Positions 58,558 to 64,000 of a DNA stretch of 64,000 nucleotides are shown here, in pieces. The DNA is taken from NCBI RefSeq assembly GCF_014645655.1, contig NZ_BMMD01000006.1, positions 1-64,000 of the forward strand. The letters run 5' to 3'. This stretch comes from Agromyces bauzanensis (lineage in GTDB: Bacteria > Actinomycetota > Actinomycetes > Actinomycetales > Microbacteriaceae). Made by a program: the position numbers and the translations under genes. Within the stretch, counting starts at the first letter, position 1. Each line of letters begins with the position of its first letter. The notes beneath the pieces are model-generated. The model had not been told where the DNA came from, made no database searches, and worked only from the letters and a program-made list of their open reading frames with translations.

Positions 58558-60003
58558 CTAGAGGTCGGCGAGCACCGACACCGGCCGTTCGATGCAGCGG
58601 GCCACGAACGTGAGGAACGCCGCCGCCTCGGCACCGTCGCATACCCGGTGGTCGAATGAGAGCGTGAGCTCGGTGACCGTGCGCACCGCGAGCGTGCCGT
58701 CGACCACCCACGGGCGCTCCAGGAGCCGGCCGAGGCCGAGCATCGCCGCTTCGGGGTGGTTGATGATCGCCGCCGAGCCGTCGACGCCGAGCGTGCCGTA
58801 GTTGTTCAGCGTGAACGTGCCGCCCGTGAGAGCCGACGGCGGGAAGGCGCCCGTCGCCGCCGCCTCGCTGCGCCCGCCGATCGCGTCGCGGAGCGCCCGT
58901 AGGCTCATCCGCTCGGCCCCGTGCACGACGGGCACGAGCAGTCCGCGCGGCGTCTGCGCGGCGATGCCGAGACTCACGGCACCGTGCAGCACGATCTCCT
59001 CGCGCTCGGCGTCGAAGCTCGAGTTCAGCAGCGGATGCCGCGCGAGGCCGGCCACGACGAATCGTGCCACGAGCGCGGTGACGCCGAAGCGCTCGCCCGT
59101 CGCCTCCTGCAGCTGCCGGCGGGCGGCGAGCAGTTCGGTGGCGTCGACGTCCATCCAGACGGTCGCCTCGGGGATTTCGCGACGAGAACGCGAGAAGTGC
59201 GCGGCGGCGGTGCGGCCGATTCGGTCGAGCGGCACACGACGGTCGCCGGCGGCTGCATCGGACGCTGATGTCGCGTGCGCAGCGGATGCCGCCACGTCGG
59301 GCGCGACGGGGGTCTCGGCGCCGACCGTCTCGGCCTCGAGCTCGTGCAGGAACGCCTCGACGTCACGACGCATCACGAGGTGGTCGGGACCCGAGCCGTC
59401 GAGCTGGCTGGCGTCGAAGCCGTGCTGGCGGGCGATGCGGCGCACGATGGGCGAGACGACGGGGGAGCGACGCGACGCGTCGAGCCGCGCAGGACCCCGG
59501 GCGGGGCCGGTCGCGGTGCCTGCAGCGCTCGGCGAGGTGCCGCCGCCGGTACCGCCCGCGCCCCCGCCGCCCCCGGCCGAACGCCGGCGCCCGAACCGTG
59601 CCGGGGCCGACGCGGCGCGCTCCGTCGCGCTCGTCGCGCGGGTGCCGTAGCCGATGAGCACGGCGCCGGATTCCTCCGTCGCGGCCTCGGTCGGCACCGC
59701 GACGCCGGGCTCGGCGGGCTCCGGTCCGGCCGCGGCATCCGGGGCCCGCTGCGCCGATGCTGTGCCGGCCGGCGCGAGCGTCATGAGCACCTGGCCCGCG
59801 AGCAGCACCTCGCCGACCTCGCCGCCGAGTGTCTCGACGACGCCCGCGAAGGGCGAGGGCAGCTGCACCACGGACTTCGCCGACTCGAGCTCGACGACGG
59901 GCTGGTCGATGGCGACCTCGTCGCCCGGAGCCACGAGCCACGCGACGACCTCGGCCTCGGTGAGGCCCTCGCCGAGGTCGGGCAGGATGAAGTCGCGCCC
60001 CAT
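58558..60003 (-). CDS. bkdC: E2 acyltransferase of a 2-oxoacid dehydrogenase complex
   Basis: 481 residues from the ATG at 60003, which shares its A with the E1 beta stop (TGATG). The lipoyl domain (1-78) has the attachment Lys43 in LESAKSVVQL. After a long Ala/Gly/Pro linker comes the peripheral-subunit-binding domain (PIVRRIARQHGFDASQLDGS, near 195) and the acyltransferase domain, with the catalytic HxxxDG motif in LSFDHRVCDGAEAAAF near the end. With E1 alpha and E1 beta upstream and an Lrp regulator, the branched-chain 2-oxoacid substrate is the best guess; pyruvate-type activity cannot be excluded. Confidence 0.88.
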   Translation of the reverse strand: MGRDFILPDLGEGLTEAEVVAWLVAPGDEVAIDQPVVELESAKSVVQLPSPFAGVVETLGGEVGEVLLAGQVLMTLAPAGTASAQRAPDAAAGPEPAEPGVAVPTEAATEESGAVLIGYGTRATSATERAASAPARFGRRRSAGGGGGAGGTGGGTSPSAAGTATGPARGPARLDASRRSPVVSPIVRRIARQHGFDASQLDGSGPDHLVMRRDVEAFLHELEAETVGAETPVAPDVAASAAHATSASDAAAGDRRVPLDRIGRTAAAHFSRSRREIPEATVWMDVDATELLAARRQLQEATGERFGVTALVARFVVAGLARHPLLNSSFDAEREEIVLHGAVSLGIAAQTPRGLLVPVVHGAERMSLRALRDAIGGRSEAAATGAFPPSALTGGTFTLNNYGTLGVDGSAAIINHPEAAMLGLGRLLERPWVVDGTLAVRTVTELTLSFDHRVCDGAEAAAFLTFVARCIERPVSVLADL

Positions 60004-61025
60004 CAGTCGTCCCATTCCCAGGTGTCGAGCGCCGCGAGCACGCGGTCGGCGGTCGGCAGGTAGTGCTCCTCGAGCTTGGGCGACGGGTATGGGATGTCGA
60101 AGCCCGTGACGCGCAGCACGGGCGCCGCGAGGTGGTGGAAGTTGCGTTCGGTCACCCGCGCCGCGACCTCGGCGCCGTAGCCGCCGAACTGCGCGGCCTC
60201 GTGGATCACGGCGGCGCGCGAGGTCTTGCGCACGGATGCCCCGACCGTCTCGTCGTCGAAGGGCGAGAGGCTGCGCAGGTCGACGACCTCGATCGAGAGC
60301 CCCTCGGCCTCGGCGGCGTCGGCCGCCTCGAGCGCGGTGCGCACCGTCGGGCCGTAGCCGAGGAGGGTGACGTCGGTGCCCTCGCGCTCCACGACGGCCC
60401 GGTCCATGGGCGCGGTCGTGACCGGCAGCGTGAGCGGCGCCTTCGACCAGTACCGGCTCTTCGGCTCCATGAAGACGACGGGGTCGTCGCTGTCGATCGC
60501 CTCGCGCAGCATCGAGTAGGCGTCGGCCGGGTTCGACGGCATCACGACCGTGAGCCCGGGCGTCGCCGTCCAGTACGCCTCCGAGGAGTCCGAGTGGTGC
60601 TCGACGCCGCCGATCGCGCCGGCGCAGGGGATGCGCACGACCATGGGCAGGGTCATCCGGCCCTTCGTGCGATTCCGCATCTTGGCGACGTGCGAGACCA
60701 TCTGCTCGAACGCCGGATAGCTGAACGCGTCGAACTGCATTTCGACGACCGGTCGCATGCCGTACATCGCCATGCCGATCGCCGTGCCGACGATGCCCGA
60801 CTCGGCGAGCGGCGAGTCCCAGATGCGGTCCTCGCCGAACCGCGCCTGAAGGCCGTCGGTGACGCGAAACACGCCGCCGAGGGGGCCGACGTCCTCACCG
60901 TAGACGACGACGCGGTCGTCGGCCGCCATCGCGTCGCGCAGCGCGGCGTTCAGCGCGCCCGCCATGGTCAGCTGCGTGGGGGCGGATGCCGCGGGCGTCT
61001 CGTGCTCGGTAGTGGTCGCGGTCAT
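60003..61025 (-). CDS. bkdB: E1 beta subunit, 2-oxoacid dehydrogenase
   Basis: 340 residues from the ATG at 61025; an open frame to 61799 is antisense noise over E1 alpha. Motifs of the transketolase-like E1 beta: DDRVVVYGEDVGPLGGVFRV, WDSPLAESGIVGTAIGMAMY, MQFDAFSYPAFEQMVSHVAK, GGVEHHSDSSEAYWTATPGL and VVMPSNPADAYSMLREAIDS. It forms the thiamine-diphosphate active site with E1 alpha. It overlaps E1 alpha by four bases and E2 by one, so all three subunits are translationally coupled. Confidence 0.92.
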   Translation of the reverse strand: MTATTTEHETPAASAPTQLTMAGALNAALRDAMAADDRVVVYGEDVGPLGGVFRVTDGLQARFGEDRIWDSPLAESGIVGTAIGMAMYGMRPVVEMQFDAFSYPAFEQMVSHVAKMRNRTKGRMTLPMVVRIPCAGAIGGVEHHSDSSEAYWTATPGLTVVMPSNPADAYSMLREAIDSDDPVVFMEPKSRYWSKAPLTLPVTTAPMDRAVVEREGTDVTLLGYGPTVRTALEAADAAEAEGLSIEVVDLRSLSPFDDETVGASVRKTSRAAVIHEAAQFGGYGAEVAARVTERNFHHLAAPVLRVTGFDIPYPSPKLEEHYLPTADRVLAALDTWEWDD

Positions 61026-62170
61026 CGGGCGGCTCCGGCGTGCGGTGCGGCGGCGCCGGCGTGGGTCGCGGCCTCTGCCAGTTCGGCCTCGAGGCGTGCA
61101 CGCTGCTCGAGGAGCGTGGCGCGCGGCCGGGCGTAGACGTGGTCGAAGAGCTCGAGCGGATCGAGTTCGGCCTCGGTCGTCATGACGTCGCGCGTGTGCG
61201 CGGCGACCGCCTCCGCGGCATCCGTCATCTCGGCGCGCAGCGACTCGGTGAGCGCGCCCTCGGAGACGAGGTACTTCTCGAGCCGCTCGATGGGGTCGCG
61301 GCGCTTCCAGTGCTCGACGTCGCGCGCGCTGCGGTAGCGGGTCGGGTCGTCGGAGTTGGTGTGCGACTCGATGCGGTAGGTGAGGCCCTCGATGAGGGTC
61401 GGGCCGCCGCCCGATCGCGCACGTCCGACCGCCGCGCGCGTGACCGCGTACATCGCGGCCACGTCGTTGCCGTCGACGTGGAACCCGGGCATGCCGTAGC
61501 CGATGGCCTTGTCGGCGAGCGTGACGGCGTGCGTCTGGCGGGACACGGGCACGCTGATCGCGAACTGGTTGTTCTGCACGAGGAACACCGTGGGCGTCTG
61601 CCAGACCGCCGCGAAGTTGAACGCTTCGTGCGCGTCGCCCTCGCTCGTCGCGCCGTCGCCGAGATAGGTCATGGCAACGATCGGGTCCTGGCGGAGCCGT
61701 GCCGCGTGCGCGAGGCCCACGGCGTGCAGCGCCTGCGTCGCGAGCGGCGTGGTCTGCGAGGCGCACCGGTGCGCGTGCTGGTCGTAGCCGTTGTGCCAAT
61801 CACCCCGGAAGGACTGCAGGATGTCGCCCGGGTCGATGCCGCGGGTGAGCAGGGCGATGCTGTCGCGGTAGGTCGGGAAGAACCAGTCCTGGGCCTCGAT
61901 CGCCGAGATGGCGCCGATCTCGCAGGCCTCCTGTCCATACGCGGACGGATAGGTCGCAAGCCGGCCCTGCTTCGTGAGCGCGGTCACCTGCACGTCGAAG
62001 CGACGCGCGACGACCATGCGCCGGTAGAGCTCGAGGAGGGTGTCGAGCTCGGGCAGCTCGAACCCGCCGGCGGCGGCACCGCGCACCGCGTGGCCGGCGT
62101 TGTCGAGCAGCCGGATGGGCTTCTCGGAGGGGAGCGTACGCACGCTGTCGTGCTCGACGTCGAGGCTCAT
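61022..62170 (-). CDS. bkdA: E1 alpha subunit, 2-oxoacid dehydrogenase
   Basis: 382 residues from the ATG at 62170; an in-frame ATG at 62260 would overlap the region behind the Lrp gene. The thiamine-diphosphate motif is MTYLGDGATSEGDAHEAFNF, ending in VFLVQNNQFAIS (GDG...NN). Others are YPSAYGQEACEIGAISAIEA, WFFPTYRDSIALLTRG and GLTYRIESHTNSDDPTRYRS, the phosphorylation-loop region as in branched-chain E1 alpha. First gene of the bkd operon; it oxidatively decarboxylates branched-chain 2-oxoacids for catabolism and branched fatty-acid primers. Confidence 0.92.
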   Translation of the reverse strand: MSLDVEHDSVRTLPSEKPIRLLDNAGHAVRGAAAGGFELPELDTLLELYRRMVVARRFDVQVTALTKQGRLATYPSAYGQEACEIGAISAIEAQDWFFPTYRDSIALLTRGIDPGDILQSFRGDWHNGYDQHAHRCASQTTPLATQALHAVGLAHAARLRQDPIVAMTYLGDGATSEGDAHEAFNFAAVWQTPTVFLVQNNQFAISVPVSRQTHAVTLADKAIGYGMPGFHVDGNDVAAMYAVTRAAVGRARSGGGPTLIEGLTYRIESHTNSDDPTRYRSARDVEHWKRRDPIERLEKYLVSEGALTESLRAEMTDAAEAVAAHTRDVMTTEAELDPLELFDHVYARPRATLLEQRARLEAELAEAATHAGAAAPHAGAAR

Positions 62171-62279
62171 ACGGCCAATGTTGCGCCAGCGCGCGGGCGT
62201 GCGCATGGCGTCTCGGCGAAGCGTGAACGATCGGCACCGACTGGTCGAAAGCGTTGCCACCCGTCCGCCCCACGGGGCG

Positions 62280-62774
62280 TCAGGCGCGCCAGATGTCCAG
62301 GGTCTGTGCGGGCGGATGCCCCTCCAACTCGGCGAGGATCAGGTGCGACCTGGTCGACACCACGCCCGGCATGTCGTGGATGTCGCGGAGGATCGCCTGA
62401 CTCAGCTGCTCGTGGTCGGGCGCGCTCACCGTGAGGATGATGTCGATGTCACCCGAGACGGCCTGCACCTTCTCGACGAACGGCAGCGTCGCGAGCTTCG
62501 CGGCGATCTCCTCCCACGACACGTCGCCGATGCGCACGACCACCAGGGCGGAGATGTTCAGCCCGATCGCCTTTCGGTCGATCTGCGCGCCGAACCCCGT
62601 GATGACCCCGAGCTTCAGCAGATGCTGCACCCGGTTGTGCGCGGCGGTGCGTGAGATGTGCACCCGCTCGGCCAGCGTGCGCACCGAGAGGCGGCCGTCG
62701 CGGCTCAGCTCGGCCACGATGCGCCGATCGATGCTGTCGAGCGGCTCGTGCCGGTGCGGTGTCTGCTGCTTCAT
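62280..62774 (-). CDS. Lrp/AsnC family regulator
   Basis: 164 residues. N-terminal HTH (IDRRIVAELSRDGRLSVRTL, AERVHISRTAAHNRVQHLLK) and C-terminal RAM domain (ISALVVVRIGDVSWEEIAAK, VEKVQAVSGDIDIILTVSAP) in the standard Lrp order. It is encoded 109 bases upstream of E1 alpha on the same strand; Lrp-type regulators (BkdR) control branched-chain dehydrogenase operons in other bacteria, so it probably senses branched-chain amino acids for this operon. It overlaps the MpaB-type gene upstream by four bases. Confidence 0.9.
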   Translation of the reverse strand: MKQQTPHRHEPLDSIDRRIVAELSRDGRLSVRTLAERVHISRTAAHNRVQHLLKLGVITGFGAQIDRKAIGLNISALVVVRIGDVSWEEIAAKLATLPFVEKVQAVSGDIDIILTVSAPDHEQLSQAILRDIHDMPGVVSTRSHLILAELEGHPPAQTLDIWRA

Positions 62775-63598
62775 CGTCGTCCTCGGGGCTCATGCTCAGC
62801 GTACCGGCTGCGGCGCCGCACGCGCCGGAGGGAGGCGTGCATCGGCGCGTGCCGGATGATTCGGGGGAGGAGTGGCCAGACGACGGCGATGCCGGCGAAC
62901 CAGGCGCCCGCGACGCGTTCGACCCGAGGGGTCCACTGTAACCCGTACGCCCGGCGCAGTTCGGGCGGGAGCAGCGCGGCCGTGGCGAGGCGCACGAGCG
63001 GGAGCAGCACGGCGGTGCCGAACGGCAGCGCGGATGCCCCGGATAGCAGCGTGCGCGCCACCGAGCGAGCCTCGGGGCCCACCTCGAGCCCGGAGAGGCG
63101 TTCGGACCACCACGCGTCGAACTCGGCGCGCGAAGCAGGCCAGCCGGCCGTCCCGGCCTGCAGGCGCAGGCCGAGGGGCTCGTAGCCGCGCACGATCGCG
63201 TCGGCGGTGGCGACGTCGAGGGGGCCCCACAGGCGTTCGTGCAGTTTCAGCGCCACCGCGAGCAGCGTCGAGGCCACCCAGCGCTGCGCGTCGGGGTCGA
63301 ACGCGCTGTACGCGGGCCGACCCTCGGCGGCCGGCCCATGAACGGGAGCGTGGCGCGCGTTCACGGCGCGCACGGCTGCGGCGGCGACCTCCTCGTCGCC
63401 GAAGCCGACGGCGTAGACGTAGTCGAGCGTGCCGAGGAGCCGGTCGAGCGGGCGGTCGCGGAAGCCGCTGTGCCGCGCCACGCCGCGCGCGACGCGCGGG
63501 TCGGCGAGCTGCAGCAGGATGGCGGCTCCACCGCCGAGGAGGAGCACGCCCTCGGCGCCGTGGCGCCGGAAGGCATCGCGTTCGTCATCGTGCGGCAT
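62771..63598 (-). CDS. MpaB/DUF2236-type oxygenase family protein
   Basis: 275 residues from the ATG at 63598, sharing one base with the upstream stop. Helical protein with family features: VLLLGGGAAILLQLADPRVA, GVARHSGFRDRPLDRLLGTL, DYVYAVGFGDEEVAAAAVRA and WVASTLLAVALKLHERLWG, with the His residues expected to bind haem in HSGF and the HAPVHG stretch. The family includes the rubber oxygenase Lcp and the latex-clearing and mycophenolic-acid enzymes; substrate here is unknown. Co-translated with the Lrp regulator. Confidence 0.83.
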   Translation of the reverse strand: MPHDDERDAFRRHGAEGVLLLGGGAAILLQLADPRVARGVARHSGFRDRPLDRLLGTLDYVYAVGFGDEEVAAAAVRAVNARHAPVHGPAAEGRPAYSAFDPDAQRWVASTLLAVALKLHERLWGPLDVATADAIVRGYEPLGLRLQAGTAGWPASRAEFDAWWSERLSGLEVGPEARSVARTLLSGASALPFGTAVLLPLVRLATAALLPPELRRAYGLQWTPRVERVAGAWFAGIAVVWPLLPRIIRHAPMHASLRRVRRRSRYAEHEPRGRR

Positions 63599-64000
63599 CA
63601 GTACCAGTTGACCACTTCTGAGTGCGCCCAGGCACTGCACGGCGTCCCATAGCGAGCCGCGATGTACGAGAGGCCCCAGTCGATCTGGGTCGCGGCGTTC
63701 GTGCGCCAGTCGGCGCCGGCGCTCGCCATCTTGCTGCCCGGGAGAGACTGGGGGATGCCGTACGCGCCGCTCGAGGCGTTGTACGCGTCGGCACGCCAGC
63801 CCGATTCGCGCGTCCAGAGGAGGTCGAGGCAGCGGAACTGGTCGGAGCCCCATCCGTAGGCCGCCATGCGCCCGGCCGCGTATGCCTTCGCCGCCGCCCG
63901 GTCCACCACCACACCCGGCGGGGGAGCGCCGCCGCCATCGCCACCGCCGCCGCCACCGGCTGCGGCGGCCGCGGCGGCCGCGGCCTCGCGTGCCGCCTGC
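63598..64000 (-). CDS. Lysozyme-like (resuscitation/SLT-type) C-terminal domain protein, partial
   Basis: The frame is open to the right window edge, so the N-terminus is missing. The visible 133 residues start with an Ala/Arg helix (QAAREAAAAAAAAA), a Gly/Pro linker, and then a transglycosylase-like domain: AYAAGRMAAYGWGSDQFRCL, DLLWTRESGWRADAYNASSG, AYGIPQSLPGSKMA and ATQIDWGLSYIAARYG. This matches secreted actinobacterial lysozyme-like C-terminal domains with a catalytic Glu (WTRESGW). It probably remodels the wall. Confidence 0.85.
   Translation of the reverse strand, partial: QAAREAAAAAAAAAGGGGGGDGGGAPPPGVVVDRAAAKAYAAGRMAAYGWGSDQFRCLDLLWTRESGWRADAYNASSGAYGIPQSLPGSKMASAGADWRTNAATQIDWGLSYIAARYGTPCSAWAHSEVVNWY

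Noticed and set aside
61026-61799. N-terminal extension of E1 beta
   Set aside because: Antisense-like, Arg-rich and overlapping E1 alpha in another frame on the same strand; the ATG at 61025 fits the family start.

Overview
The window is high-GC DNA with many GTG starts and ATGA or TGATG gene overlaps. The conjugation genes (SCO6880, DUF6112, DUF2637 and DUF4913 families) are typical of actinobacteria. The GCATCC/GGATGC-rich coding style points to Microbacteriaceae or a close relative; that placement is inferred, since there is no rRNA here. Most of the window (about 2.5 to 56.28 kb) is one integrative and conjugative element. It ends on the right at the 3' end of a tRNA- or tmRNA-like gene followed by a strong terminator. 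Everything right of that is ordinary chromosome.

Layout. 1-2.15 kb: two unrecognised genes, one open at the window edge. 2.55-5.16 kb: an excisionase-like gene and a broken tyrosine integrase, whose two ends are separated by a frameshifted PD-(D/E)XK nuclease gene and a decayed piece of a DUF4913 gene. 5.2-25.6 kb, mostly minus strand: the transfer and maintenance block (DUF4913, SSB, lipoprotein, VirD4-like coupling protein, DprA, VirB4-like ATPase, SCO6880, TrbL/VirB6-like protein, two DUF6112 proteins, lysozyme-like/M23 hydrolase, a frameshifted VirB8-like gene, ParB, DUF2637, primase-polymerase, ArdC-like protein). A few cargo genes lie inside it. 25.74-25.85 kb: a divergent control region with four copies of a palindromic operator. 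25.9-29.0 kb: a coupled cassette of XRE-type regulator, ImmA protease, seven-helix membrane protein and membrane-anchored alpha/beta hydrolase. This looks like the element's master switch.

29.3-37 kb is a defence-rich cargo region: a NYN-LOTUS protein, a CxxC protein, the two-gene Hachiman system (hamA-hamB), an IS5-type scar, and a DUF3223-DUF3644 pair. 37.3-44.7 kb returns to the backbone: MobF relaxase, small membrane and charged proteins, a frameshifted gene and an HTH protein. 44.9-56.1 kb is a second cargo region: EcsC, a frameshifted ApeA-like HEPN gene, a three-gene restriction-modification system with a GIY-YIG-like helicase, three remnants of GIY-YIG-type genes, and a two-helix membrane protein that overlaps a run of four micro-genes (37-42 codons). 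The micro-gene products share an RP(D/E)V..V(F/M) motif; I know of no description of such an array. A PD-(D/E)XK-type protein follows.

The chromosome (56.3-64 kb) has a TetR regulator with its likely operator, glutathione peroxidase, a small membrane protein and, on the minus strand, a chain of overlapping genes: lysozyme-like domain protein, MpaB-type oxygenase and Lrp regulator, followed by a branched-chain 2-oxoacid dehydrogenase operon (E1 alpha, E1 beta, E2).

Several cargo and backbone genes carry single-base indels. Read data would be needed to tell decay from assembly error. The integrase deletions are too large to be errors, so self-excision with this integrase is unlikely.
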